DNA of 64,000 nucleotides from Durusdinium trenchii (GCA_963970005.1 CAXAMN010001403.1:416640-480639); one strand, 5' to 3'. Positions 44,651 through 56,639 are shown, counted from the first letter of the stretch. A program made the numbers and translations. The notes: generated from the letters alone by a model not told the origin.

Positions 44651-45368
44651 CTTGCATCATCTCATAACATGTCGCCAGGTCCGTGGAGAAAGAACATGAG
44701 AAGAAGGGACCGGGACTTTCCTACTTGGAGATGCAAGCCGCAAACATTGAATGGGCTCAAGAAGCGTCAACAAGATCCAACGGAAGCCACGTGCCTGTGC
44801 TTTTCGAATGTGCTCGGAAGGGGGAAACAGGATGAAACAGGTGAAACCCATCGGTGTGCCAAGGCAGAAAGCCCCCGGAAGAGCCACGAGAGGGTTCTGC
44901 CATGGGGGCCAGCTATACACGCTATACAAGCGTTTCCATGGACACGGCAGACCAACGGCTTGCGGAGTGTTGCTTGCGGATGTGTCTGAGGGACGATGGC
45001 TTGGCACCGACATGCACACACCGACACCTGTTTTCACAAATGAGGATCCATAAATGCTCAAAGACTGGTCTCAAGAATTCCCCCCCAAACCCGACCTCCG
45101 CCGTGGAGAATGAGTCTTCGAGCTTTTCTCTACCTATAGCCTATAATTAGCCTACGGCCTACTTTGTTTCTGGGGCGGGGGGGTCCTATGGATCTTTGCC
45201 GGTGATTATTTTAGATTGTCCATAGTTGTTCTTTTCTTTCAGGAAAAATGTTGAAAAGGTCGAGACAATCTGAATCTCACTCCTTGGAATACATGGAACA
45301 AGCTGGGCATACCTGGGCAACTTATGGAGAGTCATGGGACGAATAACTATGAATTGAAAAGCAACTAC

Positions 45369-45470
45369 CTGGGACACCAAAAGCACCCAGAAAGAGTTTT
45401 GAATTGAAAGTCCACCCCTGTTTTCAAAGGCAACTCCGTCTGTCTTCACCCAAGCGACTGGGACACATGG
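45369..45470 (-). CDS. Probable exon
   Basis: Minus strand VKTDGVAFENRGGLSIQNSF then WVLLVSQ, ending at a good donor CAG|GTAGTT. Acceptor not fixed. Confidence 0.45.
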
Positions 45471-45544
45471 GGAAGTCATCCTCCATAGGCGACTCGGTCA
45501 CCTCGAAGGGACTGCTGACTGCTGTCAGGCCAAGGGGGTGTTAT

Positions 45545-45660
45545 GGATACCAGGGACCCGAAGAGTTATAGACGATGACTGCACCCTCTAAGACTTGGGT
45601 TTCAATCTGTTTCGATAGCACAAGTCCGATCAAATCAGGTCCACAAACATGTGCAACCTC
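45545..45660 (-). CDS. Possible exon
   Basis: Minus strand PDLIGLVLSKQIETQVLEGA then VIVYNSSG. Protein-like; boundaries open. Confidence 0.35.
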
Positions 45661-45956
45661 GCATGGGAATGGGCCACTGCACCACAATATGTAGGAGGCA
45701 CTACTGCAAGTTGCCCTACACTTAAAAAGACTGTCTACAATAATATATATATATATACGTTCAATCACTTTACACTGCAGCTCTGCTGCTAACTGCGCCA
45801 TGACAGTATCGTCCAGACAACTCCTGCTGCACATCCCACCCCAAAAGACATACATACGAGTACAAACAAAACACATCAAAACACAATACAATTAGTCACT
45901 CTAATTACACCACAACAAAACCAAACCAAACCAGTTAACCAACCAAACAACTACAC

Positions 45957-46110
45957 CTGCCCGTGTCAACCTCGACACATCCTCCAGTTGGGTTCTGTCG
46001 CTCGACATGTTCCTCTTCGCTCGACTCGTCGCGACCCAACCGTCGTCGAGAGATCGACCGTCCCAAGGGGCCACGGACTTGACGGACTTGCGCTTCTCCA
46101 TGACCTCGGC
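45957..46110 (-). CDS. Probable exon
   Basis: CGGAG before and GCAG|GTGTAG after, phase 0 start. AEVMEKRKSVKSVAPWDGRS then LDDGWVATSRAKRNMSSDRT and QLEDVSRLTRA. Charged, likely cytoplasmic. Confidence 0.5.
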
Positions 46111-46730
46111 CTCCGGAAGCATCCGGTTTCGGCATGGAAAAGGCCGGCTGGGTGGTGTGAAAGCGTTGGAAGGGGGGTCGAAGGATCACCAACTGAAGGG
46201 CTGGAGGATTGGTTTGGGTGGTTCGCAACCGGCAGTGTCATTGAACAAGTACATGTAGAACGGAGGGCAATGAGACTATATGAGACTGAAACATACTGAA
46301 ACCCATTGGTTGAGGGTTCTATCATGTTCTCCCCATGCTCGGTTGTGGGTTCTCTCATGTTCTCTCCATGCTCATCATTCATGGAATGGATGCAAGTGCC
46401 GGTTGCTATGATTCTCTGTCTTGGTCCTGGTTGAAAGTTGTGTGATATTCGCTGTTTCTCTGTGTGCAACCCTCTCAGCGGTTACACAGGGGAAGCCTTC
46501 CCATCATCTTCGATCCACCCGCGGGAAAGGGAACTACGAACCTCGAATGGTATGGTTTGGCGATGTCGCGAGCCCACTGCTGGAAGGAGAATAAGTAATT
46601 AGTATAATTGCTATACTAAGGCCACTTGGCAGCAAGGTTGCTAATATCATCTAATATCCAGAGTTTGGGGATCCTGAACCATACAGATCTTCTTCAATCA
46701 ACCAAAAATCAAAAGAGACAAATCCAATGC

Positions 46731-46856
46731 CCCCCGGTCGCGCCTGGACGGACAATGCCACCGATGAGTCGCCAGGAGGCGCCTCTGCTGCTGTAGCCAG
46801 TGCGCCCCTTGGAGAAACTGGTGTCAGCCGGTTGTTCTCCTGGCCGACCGGATAAG
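46731..46856 (-). CDS. Probable exon
   Basis: After GGGCAG: YPVGQENNRLTPVSPRGALA then TAAEAPPGDSSVALSVQARP, ending at a GC donor. Low-complexity but exon-like. Confidence 0.45.
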
Positions 46857-47283
46857 CTGCCCATGACATGGAAAAAGCCATGACTCACTGGTGAGTGGTA
46901 GAAGAAGCTCCTTTCTTTTTCCGAAGAGGCCTCTCCTATAGTGACGGAATCAAAGGGATTCCTCCAATGGCATGGGGCACATGAGGTCTTTCAGAAGGTT
47001 TTAAAAGACTCAACTATACCGACTATACCCAACTCTATCGACTCTTGCAACTTCTGGCGTGAACTCCCCTGCTCCTTGTAGGCCTTTACTCCTTACTCTC
47101 CCTCCAACAATCATGGAAGTGGACAACCTCCTGTTTGCATGTAGAGGAACAATTAGGAACATTAGTGTTCCCAAGTGGCCATGCCATCCACATCACTGAA
47201 TGAGGACCTTGGAGGGAGGTACATAAACCCATATAAGCCCTCAACCACCAATGTAGACGGAGGAAGCCCTGACTCACTGACGC

Positions 47284-47451
47284 AGGTTTCGCGTCTCGCC
47301 AGTCTCGGCAGGTCCTTGAGGACTTGTGCCAGCTGAGCTTCCAGCAGCGCCACCCGCCGTTCCAACTCGGCAGAAGCCAACGAGGCGGCTCCGTCTTCTG
47401 GATGCACGGAAGCATCGTGGGGTTGACTTGGCTGCACTGGCTGCACGGGGC
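47284..47451 (-). CDS. Coiled-coil exon
   Basis: After ATCCAG: VQPSQPHDASVHPEDGAASL then ASAELERRVALLEAQLAQVL and KDLPRLARRE. A short heptad coiled coil. It is likely the N-terminal side of the gene ending at 44487. Confidence 0.55.
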
Positions 47452-47689
47452 CTGGATGGGAGCAACATGGAGCAAGCAGCTAGCAAAAAGACCAGCTGAA
47501 GTCTTGATTCTGTGGTGCCTTTTTGGGTTGGGAGAATCTATACATTCATTTGGTTGGGTGATCATCGGTGGACAAGGAAATGGGACAAACCAATCACAAA
47601 ATGCGTTCACTCGTTTTCGACCTGTGTCATATACTGTTTGTCTGCTTCGAGTATCGGATGACACCATGGTAAATGTTGTGGATTTCCGG

Positions 47690-49080
47690 TAGTGGCATGA
47701 CCTATGTTAGGCGGTGTGGTGTTGGGTTGCATGACACACATCAACACGGTTGCTAGTGATCCTGTGTGGGACTTCAGCTGCAGAACTCCTGAAGAGGGTC
47801 AACATCTCCACGGACCTATGTCAAAGCCTTCCAACATCGGCAAATGGCACAAACACTCAAACCATACTGTGGAGTGAGGGATGTAAAGTACCTCTTGTGC
47901 ATGCTTGTGGAGGCTTTGCGCGACTGGATTGCGGGCTCATCTCCCGCAAACAGGGTCCAAACAGGACATTGATCATGGCACTCATTGGCACATAAGCTGA
48001 GCGCGCACGTTCCCGCTCTGTCTGCTGGCATCCCCCCCACTTCCGTCGCTTTCAGCCAAAACGCTTGTCATCATGGGCATGGGCATCTGCTGCCCCGGGC
48101 CCGACTAACCTTTATACAGTGATACGGGAGGCAAAATGAATCTCACTGGGCTGTTTACGGTGCTAAGTAGTGGACATACGTGATATATATATATATAATT
48201 ATATAAACACCATCATTGATCGTGCTGAAGGAGTGCCAATGCCTCAAAAAAGGCCAAGAAACACCTGCGGGGCAGGGCAGGTAGAGTTTCAGAGTGCAGT
48301 GCAATAAGCCACCAGTCAAAGCAAAACAACCAATCAAAGCATGGCTTGCAAACAAGAGCATGCATTTCCAAACTATTTTCAGTTTGCAAGCATGCTGTTC
48401 GTCAGTAGTACCCAGTGGTCTTGGACCATGCTCAGAATGCTTTCCGAGTATCAATTCAATTTCGTGCTTCTGCCTTTGGCCTAGTGGCTGATGATCAAAG
48501 GAGGGCCTCTACTTACTTACAATCGTGAGACAATTCTGCGGCGTAGCTGTTACCATCATCCTTTTTTTGTGGGTTCCTGGTCCTGGAACCCGGAACCCCC
48601 AGTAAGAAACACCTCACCTGAACACCGCCATCACGGGCATGGTGCACGATTGTAGAATGTCATCATTGGCCCCAAATAGGCAACTCATGGACAATTCATG
48701 AACACATGAACACAACAAGGAAACACAACAACCGTATTAGTATTGGCCCTGGAATTCATAATTCGTTTCTACACAATGCCAAGGTGACTTGTTCCATCCT
48801 TTTCCACGAATTACTACAGCTCCAGAAGTTGTCGCAAAGGTATGACGATTGTTGGTGCAAAGATGATATATATACCACCGCGTATAATCCAAGTTGTCCA
48901 TTTTTAGGGTTCAACGATTCAACAACCCTCCCCCAGTGAGGGCAAAGAAAGTTAGGGGACAAAGAACATCCAAACTATAATGAAGTATAAATTGGGAAAA
49001 GAACTGGTGCCAAATCGCAATGTCATTGCAAACAATGCACATCCCATGCAAACATACCATTTCCCATACACCATGCCAAC
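47690..49080. other. No gene recognised
   Basis: Intron-like. It includes a TA microsatellite at 48182-48205. Confidence 0.35.
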
Positions 49081-49086
49081 CACTGC

Positions 49087-50403
49087 GCCGGGGAGGCAGC
49101 ATCGTGAAGGTCTTGCCACTGCCAGTTTGACCTCACAAACATGACTGCAAAGAGCTGGCCAATGTCCAATGAGTAGGACAAAACTAAACAAACTTGTGCA
49201 TAAACAAAGGGGCTTCGGTTCTGGACTCACTCGATGAACAAAACCACCCATAAGAGGTGCTATTGCACTGAAGAGGCCATAGGCGAAAATGGTGCTGTTG
49301 TAGCCATCGAAGGCCTGCAAAGCAAGGCATCATGCGGTTCTAGGGCACCCAAAAAGTCAGCTGCCGGCAGGTTCCCAAAATCTAGATATCGCCGCCCGAG
49401 AAGGACACATGATATTTGGCGTCCATGTATTTCCTGGGTGGTGTTGTAAGTGAAAATGAAAAGGCATCTTCCCAAGGTGGCGTCCCAGCCATTCATCGAA
49501 CATCATGGCCATGGCGTTGGTTTCTCAGCCCTTCATGGCGGCCCATCCGCGATCGATCCAGGGGACCGAGAAGGTTGGGCCGTCGTTTTCTGGAGGCTCT
49601 GAACGGGTCTAAGCCAGAAGGGTAGGGCGGATCCATTCAATCCAATTCCAGGTGAGAGGTGCATCAACATAGGTCCAAGAACCACCCAAACTGACACCCT
49701 ATGACTCCCTCAGTGTCTTGTCGCGAGGAAACCAATCCCCCCCAGCTTTAAGGTTTATCCATTGACTGGGTATGCAAAAAAATGCATTGGATCCACAGGG
49801 CTTGGTCTTCCTCTCTGACTGACACAGTCACACTCGGTCGCACATCCACTTAACGGGGTTTTCTGCAGTCATCTGCGCTCGGGCCTTCTCCACTTGTGGC
49901 TTCCCCAAGCAGTCGAAGACAGCTGCCTCAAAATGCACATGTCTGTTGCTAGACCAACTAAGGAGAAAAGCGGCTGTTCTTTTGTGGGTGCGGCTGTCCT
50001 TGTTCAGATCGTGCACGGCCCGAAGATGAACGGCGTAAGTTCATACTTCATCTCATGGTTCACACAGCTGGAAGTTGGAGGGCTGGAGAACAGCCATCAG
50101 GGTCATCACACAAGTAACAAGTATACAGTAGATATGAGGAAAAGGCGAACATGAACACTTCTTGTAAACCATAATCATTCTTTCACAACACCGATTCCAT
50201 ATTGATTCCATCTGATTCCTGTTGGCTGCTTTTTTCTCATCAGGGCCATCAACAAGACATGAGGACATGGAAACTTGTCTCACCCACCTGGCCTTCCCCC
50301 ACCCGACACCACCAAGGTCAGGCGCGCGCCATCGCGCCCGAGACCCAACAAGCGCCTGATCAGCCGCGTCACCCAAGACATGGTCAAAGTTGTAGAGGTA
50401 CTC
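49087..50403 (-). CDS. Kinesin motor, N-terminal exons with P-loop
   Basis: Four minus-strand exons with matching phases: 50403..50356 (EYLYNFDHVLGDAADQ), 49926..49885 (AAVFDCLGKPQVEK), 49314..49278 (AFDGYNSTIFAYG) and 49131..49087 (QTGSGKTFTMLPPR). Joined, they give the classic kinesin sequence Y-x-F-D-H-V...V-F...P-x-V...G-Y-N-x-T-I-F-A-Y-G-Q-T-G-S-G-K-T. The three introns between them have GC donors and AG acceptors. The exons are 37-48 bases, very short even for this genome. The P-loop GQTGSGKT binds ATP. The start codon exon is upstream and not found. The next motor exons are missing on the immediate left and may be those at 25.5 kb. Confidence 0.88.
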
Positions 50404-50865
50404 CTGGATCATGAAGGCGAATTCACATTCAACATCTGCGATTCCATATTTCTTGAATCTTTGGGTTCGTTTCATGTTCAACTGTTCTTCACAAAGGAAC
50501 TACTGGTCATCAATGTATACGCCCGGGCTTAACGATCACAAACACATCTCAAACACAAAACAGTGTTTTTGGGGACGCCCGGTAAAACTCTGTAGCGCTT
50601 CAGCTCTCCAAAGGCGGGAAAATGCACCAACATTCATAGAGATGGGTTGTGAAACCTTTTGCACTCTTGCTCCCATCAACATCCATGCAGGGTTGTTCCG
50701 TGTTCTATCTATCTGTCCGAGGCATTGAACTGGTCAAAACAATGCATCGACAAACAGGACTGTGACTGGGTCTTTGCAAGCGCTCACCCATTCAACCCAC
50801 TCGAGAGACAATGATGACAACACAAATCAGCTAATCCCCTGCACAAAGAATGTCTAGCAGCTAGC

Positions 50866-51125
50866 AATGCCTCCAAGAACGATAGACCAAGTACTTGGCA
50901 GCTTGTAGCAATTACATCCAAAAAAACTCCATGCACCTGTATAGGAACAATTAGAAAAATTGTTTACATTGGCCCCGGAACCACCCCAATGTAAGCAAAT
51001 ATTCTATGCATGGAGTGTCTCGCCAGCGCAGGGAAACTCTAGCAGTATCATGCAGTATCTCCAAGAACGATCGACCTTACTTCAAATAGTTTGCGATCAA
51101 AGTACTTGGCAGCTTATAGCAACCT
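50866..51125 (+). repeat. Local duplication enclosing a foldback repeat
   Basis: CCAAGAACGAT...AAGTACTTGGCAGCTT-TAGCAA occurs at 50874-50912 and, with 30 extra bases, at 51062-51123. Between the copies sits a family A foldback (50927..51019). Confidence 0.55.
50927..51019. repeat. Foldback (hairpin) repeat, family A copy 2
   Basis: ACTCCATGCA...TTACATTGG and CCAATGTAAG...TGCATGGAGT fold back. The loop holds GGAACCACCCCAATGTA, as in the copy at 3153. Confidence 0.6.
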
Positions 51126-51559
51126 GGCTGGTGTTGTCAACTCACTTGAAAAAAGAACTGAGTCAGTGGGTTCAATTTCCCAAGTAAAGGTTGAAAATTA
51201 CAAAGTATATCTGAAACCACCACCCAGGCAATCTTATGTGATTCTTCAGGGATCGACCCTTTTCGCCGATGGCAGCCAATCAGATCCCTTCCCGGGACCT
51301 TCACCCCGGCGTCTGTCCTGATCCTTGTCGGAAAAGACCTTGGAGAGCCGCGGGTTCAAACCCAAAGAATGGAGGGTGGGGAGAAACTGAGAGTGCAGTG
51401 AACATGTGAAACTCAATTGGCATCATAATTATGGGGTTCAAACCCTAAATCACAACAGCTTCAGCAGGGAATCGGTGATTCTACAATCCGGAAGGAAGTT
51501 TAGTTCTCCCTCCCTCTGCTGAGGAACAGGTCAGTGCACACTCCTTAGCCTTAGCTTGC

Positions 51560-51779
51560 CTAGACCTTGGCTTTCCAAGGTAGAGCTCTGCCATGCACAT
51601 TGCCCAAGACTCCTGGTAGATGACACCTTTCTTGCATCTTCTATGGGTGGAGGTCATGGCAACATGCTCCAGGCAGAAAGGCCATTGTCCGCACCAAATG
51701 CGCGTTGCACGGCGTCCGATCTGAGCTTCTGGCCAGCTTGTTTCCATTGGCCTTCACAATCTTCTGGCTGCTTTCCAAC
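51560..51779 (-). CDS. Two probable exons
   Basis: 51779..51683 (AG acceptor, GC donor, phase 0 start) reads VGKQPEDCEGQWKQAGQKLR then SDAVQRAFGADN. 51614-51560 (after CTACCAG) reads ESWAMCMAELYLGKPRSRQA. They could be upstream exons of the kinesin gene or a separate gene. Confidence 0.45.
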
Positions 51780-52002
51780 CTGGCCAACGTGGGAGGGGAT
51801 GGACCAAGTAACTAATGAAGTTAAGTCAATGCAAAAAATAGAAAATCTGGCGGCCAAGGACTCAGTTTGAGAGTGGGCTCGCCGAGCTACCCCACGGGAG
51901 GAAGCTCTCAAACACCTGGACCTAGATACATTGATCTGTTTCGGACACTGTCTGTCTGTTTAACCAACATAATGCCCGAGAAAAAATGTTCTCCATGGAA
52001 AA

Positions 52003-52434
52003 TTGCCAATACTTCCCACCTGCAAAGCAAAATGCCACAACTCCCATGCAGTCAGTTTTCATGGTGTGCCTGCTTCAGCAAGGAAGTCTGACCGGTGCCT
52101 TCTGCCCCTCTGCTTGCCGCACATTTGCCAAATGACTTCGGACTTCCAGCACCATGTTGTCAAGTTTGTGAGGCATGGTGGCACTCCCCTACTCTGGGAG
52201 GCGCTTGCGCCTACCAACACCCACAATGAGCCAGCTGCACAACTCCTTCTCACTCAATGGTCTCAGCCGTACAGCCACCACCACATGTGGGGCCACGTCC
52301 TCCGCGTGGCGCTGAACGGCACTGAAAAAGACTGTCTTGGAAAACGTGGATCATCCAACCCTAAAAGTCCATGTATCGAAGACTCAGAATTACTGCCCGC
52401 CAATCTACTCCAATTATTGTACTCCAAGGTGTGA
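52003..52434 (+). CDS. Open frame, doubtful
   Basis: 143 codons on the plus strand. The middle part (FQHHVVKFVRHGGTPLLWEA; LLLTQWSQPYSHHHMWGHVL) looks protein-like. No splice or start context, and it is against the direction of its neighbours. Confidence 0.2.
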   Translation: MPILPTCKAKCHNSHAVSFHGVPASARKSDRCLLPLCLPHICQMTSDFQHHVVKFVRHGGTPLLWEALAPTNTHNEPAAQLLLTQWSQPYSHHHMWGHVLRVALNGTEKDCLGKRGSSNPKSPCIEDSELLPANLLQLLYSKV

Positions 52435-53150
52435 AATGAGCAAATGCGAAGACATAACCATAGACCATGGACGTGCGATGCTTGGAAAACACTCCAAATC
52501 CACAGTCCTTAAGCTGAACACAAAACATTCAAAAAGTCAAGGGAACAAGCAAGCGCAAATCTTGATCGTTGCTCCCTTGCGGCCACTCACTACTTGGCCA
52601 TATCCATGAGAGCAGCATGGTTCTTGCTACGTCCATCCAACAACACATCCAGCCCAAGTCAATGTTCTTTTGGCAAACCAACCTGTGTCTGCAAGCTGTG
52701 CAACATGGATCTGGCAAACAATGCTCTTTTACTTTTCAAGCTCGTCACTACGTGTATCCAAACGTTGCTGCTTATGTGAGTGTCCTTGCTGGAGTATGTT
52801 CGAGTCAAGCGAGCTTACTTTTGAAGGAAAAGATTCGGGAACAACCTAAAATATCCTGAAATGGTTTTCAACATGGTTTCCAATGGAGGTTCGGGTGTAT
52901 GTCAGCGATAGGGAGTTTTTTGCCCATGCCCAAATCTCAGCGTGTCGTGTCCTGGACCGTGCACTCTTCTCTACATGGACCGGTGGACACACCTGACTCG
53001 CAAAGGGATTTAAAGGGGATGTGGTGCTTTATCCGTCTCACAATCTGTTGATTTGTACTTACAGTAAAGGTTTTTGGCACCTGTTGGATCCTGTTGGCAC
53101 ATTCTCCACAGTTTCTGGTGCTTCTTTGCTTGCCCCATTCAGGCCCCTCA

Positions 53151-53473
53151 TCAAAAAATCCACTCCTCCTCTTCTGCTTCTTGGGCTGCAAAGACCTCGG
53201 CGTTCACATAAATACCAGGCTGGACGGTCACACTCGAATCTGAGAATAAGACCAAGTGTGAAACAAGAAAGCCAACAACCCAGCAGTAGCATTTTGCAGA
53301 CCATGACAGTGAGGAGAGGACCCCACCCTTCTGTTGGGTGGACTGTGGCCGTTTGCCTCACCGACCTCACCTGAGCTTAGACTCTCAAGAATCTCACTTT
53401 CATTTGAGGGCCAAGCTGGACTGGCCATCCTCTCAAGCCATCCCGGAAACCAGTGACGCCCACAGCAGGCGGG
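53151..53473 (-). CDS. Last two exons of an unknown gene
   Basis: 53473..53371 (TTTCAG acceptor, CAG|GTGAGG donor) reads PACCGRHWFPGWLERMASPA then WPSNESEILESLSS. 53239..53151 (CTCAG acceptor) reads SSVTVQPGIYVNAEVFAAQE then AEEEEWIF and a TGA. The intron joins in phase 1 (G|AT). Here both splice sites are canonical GT-AG. The protein ends in an acidic tail. No family recognised. Confidence 0.65.
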
Positions 53474-54921
53474 CTGAAATTCGATGAAACGATTGAAAAT
53501 CAAACACAGCGAGGGAAAAACATGTACTAACTGTGACAGTCTGAAGCTGAGACATGTCCAAAACTGTATTTGTTTTTTGTTCCGGTAAACTGCATTTGCT
53601 GAGACATGTCCAAAAAAGGGCTCGGACCGGATCACAAGTAGCCTGTAGTTCTTTGATTTGGAACTGCCGTCCGAAAAATGTGTATCAGCTGATCTGTAGC
53701 ACTGCAGCAGTTGTGGATGTTGACCATGATTTGTGCAATCTACATCGTTGACACCAATAACCTTCAGCTTCTCAATGTTCACTGCATATACCTTTCTTAT
53801 ACATCAGTACCTGGAGAAAAGATTGGTGGCAACCGGTTCCAAGGTCAACGTGTCATGCGAACTCCGACATCAATTGAGATGTGCTTGGGAGATCCGAAAC
53901 AGGAGAAAGGTTGAAAGGACCAACTCCGAACGACGACGATATATTGGAGCCCAGCATGTCCTGCACACTGAAAGCCAAGCATCAAATGTCAAATATATGG
54001 TGGAATTGGGAGTCGCAAGCACCGAATCCCGAAGTCCCAAATCCAGTTCCACGAGGCGCACGGAACTCCAAAACGCCACAAGAAAAAGACTAATCCTGCA
54101 ATCCTGGACTTCCATTGATTGGGGGCACAGCTGAGATCAAACCTTCTGCCCGCCGCGCAGAAGCGGCAGAAAATGCAAAAAAAAACAACACAACGAGCTG
54201 TCAGCTCACAGCCTTGCCGTGCCTGGGTCTTACGTGGTCTTACTGAATCTAAAGAAAATCACCTCGGCAAATTTCTAGAAATCATTGGAGAACTAACACC
54301 CGTTCCCCAAACAACCCACATATTAAAACCCTCATTGTAACCCTCATCAACCCCTTTTGTTTCTCGTCTTCGCGCCGTTCTTGAGAAGCGCCCGAGACGT
54401 GCCGACCTTCGTCTCGGGTCCTTTGAGGCGTAGACCACGACGTCTTCACCCCCGAAAGGTGCGAGACCACGACGAGAGAATAGACAAAAGAACATGTGTT
54501 GTTGTTTTGCTGGGAGTTTGGGCCACAAGGTGCGGTGTTTCTGAGGAAAGTTCTTGGTCCAGCAGTCACACTGAAAATTGCATAGTGGTCACGCCCTCTC
54601 TCTCTCTCTCTATATATATATAAATATGAATTACATATCAATAAACTTGAGCAAACCGTAAACAACTCAGCTGGGCGCAATGGATTCGCAGGAAGTATAT
54701 GATGAGCTGATGAATCAGCTTGTTGGGGGGGAACCAGCGGGTAGGCTGGTAGGGGGAAAACAATTACAATGCACGCACCTTCAAAAAAGTGCCGATTCTC
54801 GTTGTAATGACAGGTTTCCACTGTGGGACATGTATTACTACATGTTATCAATACACGTTTTTCATTGCAGTGGTCAACTTGACTCCACTCGCTCGGGGAA
54901 GACTGCATCTATATTTATAAT

Positions 54922-55581
54922 TTATACCCACTGTTCTTCATCAACCGAGGTCGAAGGCACTTGCGCCGAAGCCACAGCTCCTCTCATCAATTCATCCTGG
55001 CAGTCTCCTACAAGAGCAGGGCACGGTCTCGAGCTCAGAAGCTTTGAGCAGCTAAAAAGACTTGAAGGAATCCCTAAGTACTGTTCAGAAGTTCCGGCAA
55101 TACAAGTGGGGCAACATTTACTGACAACTTCAACGAACGCAAACACGAGACGAGGGTCTATGTCTCGACTGTACACGCTCTATCTATGTCTCTCCTTGTT
55201 CTGGCCTCATAAATCGAACAGAACCGCGCCACCCCCCAACAACAACAAAAATAAGAAACGGTGCATGTTTTCAAGCTTAATGGCAGTTGTTTCTGTCAGA
55301 GCACGTGAGTGGGCTGGAACACTCCTCGACATGATCTTCCATCACACCGCGTTGCTCTATAAAGGCACTCTCCCGAGGCCGCGGCCACCTTGACTTGTCG
55401 CCCTCAGCTGCATACGTTTGCCAGCAATGAGGAAAAGCAATTCGGTGCAAGAATGCATCAACGCGCTGCCGCAAAGCTCTCGCCCCAACCTCACCACAAG
55501 GCAGTGCTGCCGAAACGTTTCGGTGCTCACCATTTGTCCAAGCACGGTCGCCACAAACAACCTCTCTGCATCTTCGCTCAT
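54922..55581 (-). CDS. Small gene: first and last exons
   Basis: 55581..55495 starts with ATG: MSEDAERLFVATVLGQMVST then ETFRQHCLV, with a strong donor GTGAGG. 55120..54922 (GTCAG acceptor) reads CCPTCIAGTSEQYLGIPSSL then FSCSKLLSSRPCPALVGDCQ, DELMRGAVASAQVPSTSVDE and EQWV, then a TAA. I infer at least one middle exon, because the phases (0 and 2) do not fit directly. A 237-codon plus-strand frame covers the same bases but has no support. Product unknown. Confidence 0.5.
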
Positions 55582-56000
55582 TTTTGAACGACTATCACCA
55601 GATCTGGCCAAATCTTGTAGCCTAGAGGGCGACCAGTCTTTCAAGGCTATTGATGAATGGCGGTCTTGAACTCAAGGGCAAGCAACTGGAATAGATATTT
55701 TCAATTTGCCAGAACCGCGAGAAAAGTTCAAGACTTCAAAGTGTACTATAATAGCGTGAAAGCATAGGGGAAAGAAAAGAAGGTGGCCGCCATTATTCGG
55801 GGCGCGTGTGAGAAGGAGCAAGCGCGCGGCATCCACAAAACAGGAGCCTGCTGTGCAGCTAGACTACAGGATGCTAGAGGAAAACAACTGGCCTTCTTGC
55901 TCTGCCAAGTCCAATGGAGTTTGACCTTACCGGCGCAGCAATGCCGCCGAAGAAACCGTAAGAACAAGAAAGCACTGCAAGTTCGGTACTTTTCGTTTAC

Positions 56001-56129
56001 CTGACAGAAGTCGCAACCAATGCGAGCTGCTGAATCACCACAACGCTTGCATTGGTTGCCTGCACACCATACATGCTTGCCCTTGCTGCTTGCTGGCGGC
56101 TGTGCAAGCATTGAACACCATGTTTGCAT
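56001..56129 (-). CDS. Exon with cysteine-rich (zinc-binding) motif
   Basis: Open from an ATG at 56129 to a strong donor CAG|GTAAAC: MQTWCSMLAQPPASSKGKHV then WCAGNQCKRCGDSAARIGCD and FCQ. The spacing C-x4-C-x2-C-x9-C-x2-C suggests a zinc-binding module. It may be the first exon, or an internal one, because an AG stands just upstream. Possible following exon at about 55970-55924. Confidence 0.5.
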
Positions 56130-56314
56130 ATTTACTACAGCCTTGTTGAAATGTTCCAAATGCTAACTGTTAGCTGCTAACTTTGGCGTTACGCTGCGTT
56201 AAAGATGTGTCCGTGGCCCTCCACACTCCTTGCGCCCATTACGCTGTCTGACATCCAACTGGCGCTAGCTGTGCAGTTTCTAAGTGCTCTGGGGCCACGG
56301 CCGCTCTGATTCTG

Positions 56315-56356
56315 GGCCTCCTTCGCGGCGCCGGCAGCTATGAGTTCTTTGAGGCC
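56315..56356 (-). repeat. Inverted copy of ankyrin exon 3' part
   Basis: 42 bases that are the reverse complement of 56466..56507 with about two differences. Read on the minus strand, it gives LKELIAAGAAKEA. Confidence 0.75.
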
Positions 56357-56412
56357 TGAAGACTTTGCGGACCGCTTCTCTCAAGACTCGGCCTTCGCAG
56401 CCACTTTTCCAG

Positions 56413-56521
56413 GAACACATCCTCGACCTCCATTGCACCTGGCAGCACAAGGAGGCCATGTGGAAGCCCTCAAAGAACTCATAGCTGCCGGCGCCGTGAA
56501 GGAGGCCAAGACAAATTTTTG
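56413..56521 (+). CDS. Ankyrin-repeat exon
   Basis: Plus strand, after TTTTCCAG: THPRPPLHLAAQGGHVEALK then ELIAAGAVKEAKTNFWG. The TPLHLAA-x2-GH-x-E-x-x-x-x-L-I-x-x-GA pattern is one whole ankyrin repeat, a protein-binding module. It is the only convincing plus-strand exon in the window. I could not find neighbouring ankyrin exons, and its 3' part is duplicated in inverted orientation 110 bases upstream, so it may be a fragment. Confidence 0.65.
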
Positions 56522-56639
56522 GGGCCGTAGCAGCAAGGCGGAAGGTTTTGTGATCAAAACACGAAGGAACGACCGAGAGCAGGAGCGAAGGAACGACCGG
56601 GTGTGCACCGTACAACCACACGACTCATGGACCGTTACA

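Noticed and set aside
51340-51450. GGTTCAAACCC-like B-box sequences suggesting tRNA genes
   Set aside because: No pairing T-arm or acceptor stem around either copy.
54680-55393. 237-codon plus-strand frame
   Set aside because: The minus strand has better exons here (ATG, GTGAGG donor, natural stop), in the direction of the neighbours.
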